The notes beneath the pieces are model-generated. The model saw only the letters and a list, made by a program, of their open reading frames with translations. It was not told the origin of the DNA and made no database searches. Below, in pieces: positions 1-6,665 of a stretch of DNA of 6,959 bases; within the stretch, counting starts at the first letter, position 1, and each line of letters opens with the position of its first letter. Origin of the DNA: a bacterium (lineage in GTDB: Archaea > Nanoarchaeota > Nanoarchaeia > Woesearchaeales > UBA10216); NCBI GenBank assembly GCA_024206195.1, contig JAAGZO010000371.1, forward strand, positions 1-6,959, in the 5' to 3' direction. A program made the position numbers and the translations under genes.

Positions 1-1
1 C

Positions 2-118
2 TATCTCAAGATCATCGACGGGGTCTTTCGTCCAGATTTGCGTAAACACATTTCGAATCGGGGCTTTTTCTCGGTCGAAACGGCGAAGGTGAAATGAGAT
101 CTCCCCAGTGTGCATCAT
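2..118 (-). CDS. Unidentified partial reading frame at the window edge
   Basis: The frame is open from position 148 to the left edge (49 codons). It follows a stop at 152-154 that lies in the CTAG target of the insertion sequence. The first ATG pair is at 113-118 and has no clear Shine-Dalgarno sequence. The product from there starts MMHTGEISFHLRRFD and continues through IRNVFTQIWTKDPVDDLEI; I do not recognise it. Purine-first and G-first codons are frequent (about 31 and 16 of 49), which is coding-like. The codons before the ATG also look coding-like (VKGDTAQDIL), so this may be the remains of a gene broken upstream. A competing plus-strand frame, 2-97, ends in FFSVETAKVK and is equally unrecognised. 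This stretch is visibly richer in GC than the sensor genes. Confidence that this is a real gene is low. Confidence 0.22.
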   Translation of the reverse strand, partial: MMHTGEISFHLRRFDREKAPIRNVFTQIWTKDPVDDLEI

Positions 119-154
119 CAAGATATCTTGAGCGGTATCGCCTTTTACTAACTA

Positions 155-176
155 GTGGGGTGTCACAAAAATACGT
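155..176 (+). repeat. IS630 terminal inverted repeat (transposase 3' side)
   Basis: It begins GTGGGGTGTCAC and is the exact reverse complement of 1351-1372. It ends three bases before the transposase stop codon, so there is almost no non-coding DNA on this side of the element. Confidence 0.93.
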
Positions 177-179
177 CCA

Positions 180-1283
180 TTAAATCTGTTTTGAGTTAAG
201 CTCAAGAATTGTTCCACAGTATTTCGCTACGTTGGCAACAATCTCGTCTGCAGTTTTAGTCCATTTGAAAGGGGCTGGTGCTTCATTATGGGCGTCCAAA
301 AATTCATAAATTGATTTCTCCAGTTCAATTACGCTTTGATGAGAGCCACGCTTTAACTGCTTCTCGGTTAGGATTGAAAACCAACACTCCACCTGATTCA
401 ACCACGAAGAATGGGTTGGAATAAAATGGAGATGAAACCTTCGGTGTTTCACCAACCATTTCATGACGGCGGGTGATTTGTGTGTTGCATAATTGTCGAG
501 GATAAGATGAATCTCGAAATTCGAGGCAACAGAATTATCAACGAATTTTAGGAACTTCAGAAATTCCGTCGCACGGTGACGACGGTAGCATTTGCCGATC
601 ACAGATCCAGTTGAGACATCCAATGCTGCGAATAATGAAGATGTTCCATGACGCTTGTACTCTGGTGTTTTACGCTCAATCTGGCCAGGCGTCAGTGGTA
701 ACATTGGCTGAGTACGATTTAAGGCCTGTATCGCTGTTTTTTCGTCCACAGACAGCACCACTGCGTTATGGGGAGGACTCATATATAAGCCTACAACATC
801 ATGCACCTTATTGATGAAATCGGGGTCAGTGGAGAGTTGGAACGTTTCGCTTCTGTGGGGTTTGAGACCAAAGGCTCTCCAAATTCGCGAAACTGAAGTG
901 CGGTCGATACCAAGATTTCTGGCCATTTCACGAGTGCTCCAACGCGAAGCGCCTTTGGGCATTGTTTCAAGAGTTCGTCTAATGACTTCTTCAATTTTGT
1001 CATCACCTAATGTTCTTGGCCTCCCATTACGAGGCGCATCAGCCAATGCATAAAGACGATATTCCACAAATCGTTTTCTCCATTTACAGACAGTCTTTGG
1101 ATCAATCTGAAGTTCTTCTGCGACAGTAGCATTATTTTTCCCGCTCGCGCATTCTAGAATAATGCGTGCTCGTAAGTGCGTACGCTGACTGACAGTTCCT
1201 CTTCTTATGAAACCTAGAAGGGTCTGTTTCTCTTCGTCCGTTAAAGTGAGTTTAGCTTTTGGTCGTCCTAGTGGTTTCGGCAT
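180..1283 (-). CDS. IS630-family DDE transposase
   Basis: This is a DNA transposase of the IS630/Tc1-mariner superfamily, which cuts and pastes its own element into TA sites. The 367-residue product is full length for the family. An N-terminal helix-turn-helix region covers about residues 12-140 and includes ATVAEELQIDPKTVCKWRKR and the second segment STREMARNLGIDRTSVSRIW. The DDE catalytic domain follows: the first Asp in VLSVDEKT (D180), the second in LILDNYATHKSP (D263) and the Glu in SSWLNQVECWF (E299). The 35 residues between the last two fit the DD34-35E spacing. The C-terminal PFKWTKTADEIV motif is typical of the family. I chose ATG at 1281-1283 because an AGGAG lies 5 bases upstream; an adjacent in-frame GTG (1284-1286) would sit only 2 bases from it. 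I see no frameshift or internal stop. Confidence 0.95.
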   Translation of the reverse strand: MPKPLGRPKAKLTLTDEEKQTLLGFIRRGTVSQRTHLRARIILECASGKNNATVAEELQIDPKTVCKWRKRFVEYRLYALADAPRNGRPRTLGDDKIEEVIRRTLETMPKGASRWSTREMARNLGIDRTSVSRIWRAFGLKPHRSETFQLSTDPDFINKVHDVVGLYMSPPHNAVVLSVDEKTAIQALNRTQPMLPLTPGQIERKTPEYKRHGTSSLFAALDVSTGSVIGKCYRRHRATEFLKFLKFVDNSVASNFEIHLILDNYATHKSPAVMKWLVKHRRFHLHFIPTHSSWLNQVECWFSILTEKQLKRGSHQSVIELEKSIYEFLDAHNEAPAPFKWTKTADEIVANVAKYCGTILELNSKQI

Positions 1284-1288
1284 CACTT

Positions 1289-1293
1289 CTCCT
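1289..1293 (-). promoter_or_regulatory. Ribosome binding site of the transposase
   Basis: On the minus strand the sequence reads AAAAAGGAGAAGTGATG. The AGGAG core is 5 bases from the ATG at 1283 and only 2 bases from the GTG directly before it. This decides the start in favour of ATG. Confidence 0.7.
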
Positions 1294-1350
1294 TTTTATC
1301 TGAAGTCGGATTCCATACCAACAGAACAATCTTCTATGTTGTCTTATTCC

Positions 1351-1372
1351 ACGTATTTTTGTGACACCCCAC
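1351..1372 (+). repeat. IS630 terminal inverted repeat (transposase 5' side)
   Basis: It ends GTGACACCCCAC and is the exact reverse complement of 155-176. The 67 bases between this repeat and the transposase start must hold its promoter, but I could not pick out convincing -35/-10 boxes. Confidence 0.93.
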
Positions 1373-1412
1373 TAGTTCCCCTCCCAGAAGTCGGGTTTTT
1401 GGTAATATTCTC

Positions 1413-1437
1413 GTAGGGCCGGGGTCTATCCTCGGCC
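1413..1437 (+). repeat. REP-like hairpin, left copy
   Basis: The unit is GTAG followed by an 8-bp stem GGCCGGGG / CCTCGGCC (one G-U pair) and a 5-base loop. A GTAG head next to a GC-rich imperfect palindrome is the hallmark of REP sequences. It is the inverted partner of the copy at 1465-1489. The fourth stem pair is C-G here and T-A there, a compensatory change that argues the fold itself is maintained. Confidence 0.6.
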
Positions 1438-1464
1438 GCAAACGCAGTAACGGCGCGGCATTGC

Positions 1465-1489
1465 GGCTGGGGATAAACCCCAGCCCTAC
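1465..1489 (-). repeat. REP-like hairpin, right copy
   Basis: Read on the minus strand, this is GTAG followed by a perfect 8-bp stem GGCTGGGG / CCCCAGCC around a 5-base loop. It lies opposite to the left copy, giving a head-out inverted pair. No tyrosine transposase gene is present in the window to move it. Confidence 0.6.
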
Positions 1490-1529
1490 ATCCAATCGCA
1501 CATAAACAGGCATTCTGGGAGGAGAACTA

Positions 1530-1692
1530 TCTAATTTATTTCTCGGTACTTGCCGCCTTTTTGGAATCAGCTGGTCAGTTTTTCCGGGTGGGTTGGTGAT
1601 ATCGGTAGTTGATTTTTTTTAGAGCGACTTGGATTCTTTGGATTCGTTTGATCATTACAACGCGAAAGATTCTTCACTTTATAGATATTTAT
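1530..1692. other. Non-coding spacer without recognisable features
   Basis: This is the gap between the palindromic element and the broken sensor gene. I see no reading frame worth calling, no RNA gene and no convincing terminator. It holds a run of eight T at about 1613-1620 without an adjacent stem, a nine-base-period repeat of TTGGATTC (1629-1636 and 1638-1645), and a weak all-AT hairpin (ATAGAT/ATCTAT, 1681-1696) overlapping the stop codon of the broken gene. Confidence 0.5.
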
Positions 1693-2690
1693 CTATCTTG
1701 AGCGCTTTAATACAATAAAAGTTACATCAAAATTCCTTTTATTATTATTGATGATTTGGACTAGCTTTCCCGCTCCATCCATTATGATAATATCGCCCCT
1801 AGAAGTAGAAAACGCAAAGAGACTATTATCTAGTCTAGCCCAATGAGAAAGCTTGTTATGCAAAATATATTCATCAATCTCCGTGGGAAATGCCTTTGTA
1901 ATTGTTGATTGTATATTCTCATTTGCTAAATCAACTAAAAATGATCCGTTTTTTTGAACGATTTCCAAGTCATATATAAGAAAACCATTATTCGCAGTGG
2001 CAATTAGTATCTTGTTATCTTTATAGGGCATGGCAAAAACGCTTCCCGGTGAGCGTCCAACTAATTCTTTAGAATGTGGTAATAAAACTGGTCTGCTTCC
2101 CTTTATTACATATAACCCTTCATCGCCATAAAAGAAAACCTCATCATTTATAACAGAACTGTTCTCTTTTGAATCAGCATCAATAGCGCCAATTCGTCCG
2201 TCATAATATCGATATATTTTATTAGTAGTTTGAAAGTACAACCGTTGATTGTAGCATGGACAAAGTGCACAGCGGTGAAATCCCTATCTTCTTCATTCAA
2301 TATCTCTACTAATGAGACATATTTTAGTCCTCCATCTTCTTCTATTTTTCGGAATCTGAATTCTTTGAATCCGCCTAGATAAAGAGTTCCGCTACTATCC
2401 ACAGCAAAGGAGTATATGAATGGTGTATTAGGTACCTTTGTAGTTTTCCAGTAACTGCCGTCAAATTCCACAATACTACTATTGTTCCCGAAATACATCA
2501 CTCCCCTCTTATCCTGTATTATTACAAAAACTTGAGGAGCGGCGCCGAACTCTTCTGGCGTATAATTGCGTATAAATGGTGAACCAAGCTCATTTCGAGA
2601 AGCCTGCAGATTGTCCGAAAACATTAATATTATCAACGAAATGCAAATTCTTAGAAGTGGACCTCGAATGGGCAATCTACTATTAGCCAT
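1693..2690 (-). pseudogene. Broken propeller sensor gene with a SpoIIE-phosphatase tail
   Basis: The gene is a relict of a periplasmic ligand-sensing propeller protein. The first frame (2690 leftwards) begins with a signal-peptide-like segment (PLLRICISLIILMF), then RNELGSPFIRNYTPEEFGAAP and VIIQDKRGVMYFGN. These align with the kinase encoded at 2812-6636, at roughly half of positions by eye. Similarity leaves this frame after ATING and resumes one frame over at YFQTTNKIYRYYDG, so one base is missing near 2240-2241 (an A run on the plus strand). The second frame matches the kinase as far as KLVQIINNN, the kinase's residues about 311-318. It then jumps to FDVTFIVLKRSR and stops. That tail matches the end of the phosphatase at 6666-6959 (DDVTFMVLKREAE). 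The remaining propeller, Y_Y_Y domain, membrane segment and output domain are gone. The parent was probably a propeller-SpoIIE protein that lost its middle. The product is very unlikely to work. Confidence 0.85.
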
Positions 2691-2693
2691 AAT

Positions 2694-2724
2694 AATATTT
2701 TGATGTCTTCTCTCCTGGAGGCAA
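2694..2724 (-). promoter_or_regulatory. Possible promoter/leader of the broken sensor gene
   Basis: On the minus strand this reads TTGCCT, 17 bases, AAAATATT, then three bases and the ATG at 2690. The same arrangement precedes the divergent kinase gene. An AGGAGA lies about 20 bases before the ATG, too far away to act as its ribosome binding site. The match to a -10 box is weak, so this is tentative and rests mainly on conservation between the two genes. Confidence 0.3.
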
Positions 2725-2777
2725 GTTCAACGATCCTGAAAAGGTGCTTTTACTTGGCCCTCTATGGACGCCTTATA

Positions 2778-2808
2778 TTGACGCTGAGTAAACTTGATTC
2801 AAAATATT
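2778..2808 (+). promoter_or_regulatory. Possible promoter/leader of the sensor kinase
   Basis: TTGACG (2778-2783), a 17-base spacer and AAAATATT (2801-2808) lie three bases before the ATG at 2812. TTGACG is a good -35 match, while the -10 is only AT-rich. If this is the promoter, transcription would start at or next to the ATG, giving a nearly leaderless mRNA. That would fit the absence of a Shine-Dalgarno sequence. The 10-base string TCAAAATATT is shared with the broken paralogue at the same distance from its ATG. Confidence 0.35.
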
Positions 2809-2811
2809 GTC

Positions 2812-5800
2812 ATGTATAAAACCAGTTTCTCTTTCTATTTCTATATCTATTTCTTTATCTTTTTTACATTACCGTTATCAAAAGAGGTAAACGGTCAAAT
2901 ATCAAAAAACGAAATTGGTTCCCCATTTATACGAAATTATACTCCTAGTGAATATCAAGCCTATCCTCAAAACTGGATAGTTATACAGGACAAAAGAGGG
3001 GTAATTTACGCTGGAAATACGTACGGTGTATTGGAATTTGATGGTAAAAATTGGCGACTCATAAAGGTTTCAAATAATTCTATGGTTCGGGCTTTGGCTA
3101 TGGACAGCAAGGGAACCATTTATGTGGGCGGGGTAGGGGAGTTTGGATTCTTAGCTAGCGATGATTCAGGAAATACAATATACGTATCATTACTAAATAG
3201 ACTTAAAGACAAGAAGCTATTATTTAATGATGTTCGGGTAATCAATGTAACCTCTGAAGGAGTTTATTTTGTCACAAATAATCATGTGTTTCAATGGAAT
3301 GATGTTGAGTTAAAAGTAATACCTGTTTCCTTTGTTAAATACAGTTATACTGCCTTTGAAAGAGTTTTTATTGTTCAGAGGGATAGAGGACTATATATTA
3401 TAAATGACGGCAAGCTGAGTTTATTGCCTCATTGTGATATCTTTACCAGGGAATTACATGGTAGAATAGTTATTTTGCCATATGATAGCAGTAGACTCTT
3501 AATTGTAACGAGCAAGAAAGGCTTTTTTCTTTATGACTTTCAAATGTTGCTCAACACCAGTAAATATTCTGACGGTATCTCTGATCAAAATGTGCCTCAG
3601 TCAGTTTTGAGTAAGTTCTCAACTGAGATTGAAGATTACATTATCCAAAATGACGTCTATTATGGAATAAGAATCAATAACAATCATTATGCCTTTGCTA
3701 CATTGGGTGGTGGTATTGTAATTATGGACCGCAACGGCAGCTTGGTTCAGGTTATCAATAGTAATCGTGGATTGCAGAGTAATGTGGTTCACTATATATA
3801 CCGTGACAATCATCACAATCTGTGGGCATCATTACAAACTGGCATATCGCACATAGAAATCAATTCTCCTATCACTCAATTCAATAAAACAAACGGCCTT
3901 GAAGAAGGTGCGATGGCATTTATCAGACATGATGACAGAGTCTATGTCGGCGCGCCAAACGGTGTCTATTACCTTCCTCAATATAGATTACAGATTGAGA
4001 ATGACGTTAACAATTTACTGCCTGTGAATAACGCGAGAGATTATTGCCTTGGATTTGTATCCCACAAAAACATTCTTTTGGCTGCTGGAACGGGTGTTCA
4101 TTATATTCATGACTACGAGGGCAAAAAACTAAATGATAGCGCCTATATAATGAGCTTTGGAAGATCCAAAAAGTTTCCCAATACTGTTTTTATAGGCATG
4201 GACAGTGGATTTAGTCATTTGGATATAAAAGAAAAAAATAGCGATCCCATTTTTGGCAGTAGAGCTTCATATGAGATTGGTAATAATATAGTATTGGAAA
4301 TATATAATAATATATTCGGCGAGTTAGAGAAAGATCAAATAGTCGAAATAGTTAGCGATAAAAGCGGGGATCTATGGCTGGCATCAACAAAAGATGTAAT
4401 TCATATAAAGTTCAATAGCCAAGACGTATCTGATGCTCAAATATCTCGATATAACGAGAGTCACGGTTTACCACAAATGGATTGGAGCTCAAAAGTTCAT
4501 TATATTGACAATGAATTGATTGTTACTACTCCCAAGGGGATTTATACAGCCATAGTTTCTACCGAAACGGATACCGATACAGAGTCTATTAAATTCATGC
4601 CTGAAAAAACATTTGGAGATGAGTTTGCAGATAAATCCATTGGTGTTGATAAAATATATGATGATAAAGACAACATATGGATAAGCACAAAACTCGGTCT
4701 CGGAATATCAAAGAAAGATCAGAATGGTTCATATAAGCGGAATACAATACCTTTTAAAAAAATACAGGATACTATATTGTCATTTGCGGTAGAACAAGAC
4801 GGAATTGCTTGGATAAGCTCAAGCGAGGCGCTATATCGTTATGATCCCTCAATTGTAAAAGAATATGAATCAGAATATATTGCCTTGATTCGTAAGGTAA
4901 CTGTTAATAATGACATTGTAATATTCAATGGCAATCACTACAATCCATTAACGAAGAAAGGTGAATACTTCACTGAAATATTGGTAAAACAACCTCCGCA
5001 ATCACTAAAGACCTTTGATTATAGATATAATTCAATAGCATTTGAGTATTCTGCGGCGTTTTATGAACATACAAAAGATATTAAATTCCAATATAAGTTA
5101 GAGGGTTATGATAAAGAATGGAGCTCTTGGACATATAAATATGAAAAAGAATATACAAATCTACCGGAGGGAAGTTATAAATTTAAGATTAAGGCAAAGA
5201 ATATATTTGAACATAAAAGCGGTGAGGCTGTTTACGCATTCAATATTCTTCCGCCATGGTATCGAACCGTTTGGGCCTATACAAGTTATGCAATTCTGAC
5301 GATACTCCTGTTTATTATTGGAATAAGAATTAATACAAGACTATTGATAGCGGCCAAAAGGAGACTGGAAAAAATAGTAAAAGAACGCACAAAAGTGGTA
5401 GTAAGACAAGCAGAAGAATTGAAACAGAAAAACCTAGAGCTAGAGAAACTCTCTATAGTTGCCAGCGAGACCGACAATGCCGTCATTATAATGGACGCCG
5501 AGGGCAATATTGAATGGGTAAATGAAGCGTTTGTGCGTTTTTATAAAATGAACCTGGAGGAATTTGTTGAAGAAAAGGGGAAAAACATAAAGGAAGCAAG
5601 CGCCAACCCAAAAATAACGACAGCAATCAATGAATGCATATCTCAAAATCTACCAGTATCTTATGAATCATATGTCAAGATGAAGAAAGGTGAAAACATA
5701 TGGGCCCATACTACATTGACGCCTATGATAGATAAAGATGGTAAATTGATTAAACTGATAGCTATTGACTCAGATATAACAGAATTGAAAAAGGCAGAGC

Positions 5801-6636
5801 AAAAGGCAATTTCTAATGCTCACAAAGCTGGCATGGCCGATGTGGCTATAAATACCATACATAATGTAGGCAATATATTAAACAGTGTAACAACATCCAT
5901 TAGCATATTACCAACTAGAATGATGAAAAATAGTCTAAACGGTATCGAGATGGCAAACAGTCTTCTAAAACAGAACATGGACACGATAGAAGATTTCATA
6001 TGCAATGACCCTAAGGGAAAGAAATTGATGAAATTCTACTTGGATATCGAAGAAAAAATGAAAAGCGAGAAAGCGGAAATGAAACAAAGTATTGAAAGAG
6101 TTGAAACTAGAGTAAAGGCAATTAACGATGTAATAACGGCGCAGCGTGGATATACAGAAAATGTCAAATATCTAAATGAAGAAGTAGACTTGGTTGAGAT
6201 AGTAGAAGATGCAATCAAAATGAATTCAGATTTCATAGAAAAAAGCAATATAGAAGTAGAAAGAGAAATGGCAGATATTCGACTGGTTACTGTACAGAAA
6301 ATGAAAATGATACAAATACTAATGAACCTGATAATTAACGCTAAGGAAGCCATGGAGGAAACGCCAGATGATAATAAGTTGATTAAGTTTATTTTAAAAG
6401 AACAAGGTGTGGCCGTTCAACTAAAGATCACCGATACCGGGTGCGGCATTCCTTTAGAAAAAATGGAGTCGATATTCAGTTATGGATTCACCACTAAAAA
6501 AGGTCATTCCGGGTTTGGGCTACACAACTCAGCCAATCACATGACCGAGATGGGAGGCAAGATGTGGGCCGAGAACAACAGTGAAGGCCAAGGAGCCACA
6601 TTTATTCTGGAATTTAGAGAATCCCAAAAGGGGTAA
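2812..6636 (+). CDS. Membrane-bound propeller/Y_Y_Y/PAS sensor histidine kinase
   Basis: This 1274-residue sensor kinase should sense a ligand in the periplasm and autophosphorylate on a cytoplasmic histidine. In order: a signal peptide or anchor (about 1-28, rich in F and Y); a propeller of two-component-regulator repeats (about 35-680, with blades such as VIQDKRGVIYAGN, SDKSGDLWLAS and IYDDKDNIWIS); a Y_Y_Y domain (about 732-800, FQYKLEGYDKEWSSW and LPEGSYKFKIKA); one membrane helix (about 820-840); a coiled coil (846-880); a PAS domain (about 879-994); a histidine box of the HNVGN type (GMADVAINTIHNVGNILNSV, H1017); and a HATPase domain with N box (N1172/N1176), G1 (DTGCGIP, 1208-1214), the F-box phenylalanine (F1222) and G2 (GFGLH, 1234-1238). 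All catalytic motifs look intact. There is no receiver or DNA-binding domain, so it needs a separate response regulator, which is not in the window. I chose ATG at 2812 over an in-frame TTG at 2794 because the broken paralogue has the same leader before its ATG. Confidence 0.93.
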   Translation: MYKTSFSFYFYIYFFIFFTLPLSKEVNGQISKNEIGSPFIRNYTPSEYQAYPQNWIVIQDKRGVIYAGNTYGVLEFDGKNWRLIKVSNNSMVRALAMDSKGTIYVGGVGEFGFLASDDSGNTIYVSLLNRLKDKKLLFNDVRVINVTSEGVYFVTNNHVFQWNDVELKVIPVSFVKYSYTAFERVFIVQRDRGLYIINDGKLSLLPHCDIFTRELHGRIVILPYDSSRLLIVTSKKGFFLYDFQMLLNTSKYSDGISDQNVPQSVLSKFSTEIEDYIIQNDVYYGIRINNNHYAFATLGGGIVIMDRNGSLVQVINSNRGLQSNVVHYIYRDNHHNLWASLQTGISHIEINSPITQFNKTNGLEEGAMAFIRHDDRVYVGAPNGVYYLPQYRLQIENDVNNLLPVNNARDYCLGFVSHKNILLAAGTGVHYIHDYEGKKLNDSAYIMSFGRSKKFPNTVFIGMDSGFSHLDIKEKNSDPIFGSRASYEIGNNIVLEIYNNIFGELEKDQIVEIVSDKSGDLWLASTKDVIHIKFNSQDVSDAQISRYNESHGLPQMDWSSKVHYIDNELIVTTPKGIYTAIVSTETDTDTESIKFMPEKTFGDEFADKSIGVDKIYDDKDNIWISTKLGLGISKKDQNGSYKRNTIPFKKIQDTILSFAVEQDGIAWISSSEALYRYDPSIVKEYESEYIALIRKVTVNNDIVIFNGNHYNPLTKKGEYFTEILVKQPPQSLKTFDYRYNSIAFEYSAAFYEHTKDIKFQYKLEGYDKEWSSWTYKYEKEYTNLPEGSYKFKIKAKNIFEHKSGEAVYAFNILPPWYRTVWAYTSYAILTILLFIIGIRINTRLLIAAKRRLEKIVKERTKVVVRQAEELKQKNLELEKLSIVASETDNAVIIMDAEGNIEWVNEAFVRFYKMNLEEFVEEKGKNIKEASANPKITTAINECISQNLPVSYESYVKMKKGENIWAHTTLTPMIDKDGKLIKLIAIDSDITELKKAEQKAISNAHKAGMADVAINTIHNVGNILNSVTTSISILPTRMMKNSLNGIEMANSLLKQNMDTIEDFICNDPKGKKLMKFYLDIEEKMKSEKAEMKQSIERVETRVKAINDVITAQRGYTENVKYLNEEVDLVEIVEDAIKMNSDFIEKSNIEVEREMADIRLVTVQKMKMIQILMNLIINAKEAMEETPDDNKLIKFILKEQGVAVQLKITDTGCGIPLEKMESIFSYGFTTKKGHSGFGLHNSANHMTEMGGKMWAENNSEGQGATFILEFRESQKG

Positions 6637-6665
6637 CTGTCAGATCAAGTATTAGTCAGTACAGA

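Larger units (their letters stand above)
155..1372 (-). mobile_element. Complete IS630-family insertion sequence
   Basis: The element is 1218 bp and has perfect 22-bp terminal inverted repeats at 155-176 and 1351-1372. Each end is flanked by TA (153-154 and 1373-1374), the target duplication typical of IS630/Tc1-mariner transposition. The rebuilt target is the palindrome AACTAGTT, centred on CTAG, a site that IS630 elements are known to favour. Because the target is palindromic, the inverted match appears to extend to 27 bp (150-176 with 1351-1377). The single transposase gene fills the element on the minus strand and is undamaged. With perfect ends and an open transposase, the insertion looks recent and possibly still mobile. 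Confidence 0.93.
1375..1527. mobile_element. Short palindromic non-coding element (MITE- or BIME-like), TA-flanked
   Basis: This 153-bp stretch is symmetric about position 1451. The outer ends match as inverted repeats: 1375-1389 (GTTCCCCTCCCAGAA) against 1513-1527, 14 of 15 bases. TA lies outside both ends (1373-1374 and 1528-1529). Inside come 23-base arms that no longer match well (about 8 of 23), then a 30-base inverted repeat (1412-1441 against 1461-1490, 25 of 30) and a 19-base centre. It has no coding capacity. TA flanks and terminal repeats suggest a non-autonomous element moved in trans by a Tc1-mariner/IS630-type transposase. The GTAG-headed hairpins suggest instead a paired REP unit (BIME) of the kind moved by REP-associated tyrosine transposases. 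Its terminal repeats are unlike those of the adjacent insertion sequence. Confidence 0.55.

Noticed and set aside
611..1053. Open frames on the plus strand and a second minus frame inside the transposase gene (611-814, 811-1053, 791-1006)
   Set aside because: They lie wholly within the well-supported transposase frame and show no recognisable protein features, so they are shadows.
1207..1416. Plus-strand open frame of 69 codons crossing the insertion-sequence end
   Set aside because: It runs across the transposase start and the terminal repeat with no protein similarity that I recognise.
1413..1489. The paired GC-rich hairpins as a CRISPR repeat pair or riboswitch
   Set aside because: There are only two copies, in opposite orientation, with no spacers and no nearby gene positioned for control. 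REP-like units explain them better.
1613..1620. T run after the broken gene as a rho-independent terminator
   Set aside because: There is no GC-rich stem directly before it on either strand.
2794..2796. TTG as the start codon of the sensor kinase
   Set aside because: It has no good ribosome binding site. The ATG at 2812 gives a better signal peptide start and is matched in leader spacing by the paralogue.
6036..6353. 105-codon minus-strand frame inside the kinase gene, rich in I, S and F
   Set aside because: It is antisense to the helical and ATPase segment of an intact kinase. Its hydrophobic look comes from the complement of Lys/Glu/Asp-rich coding sequence.
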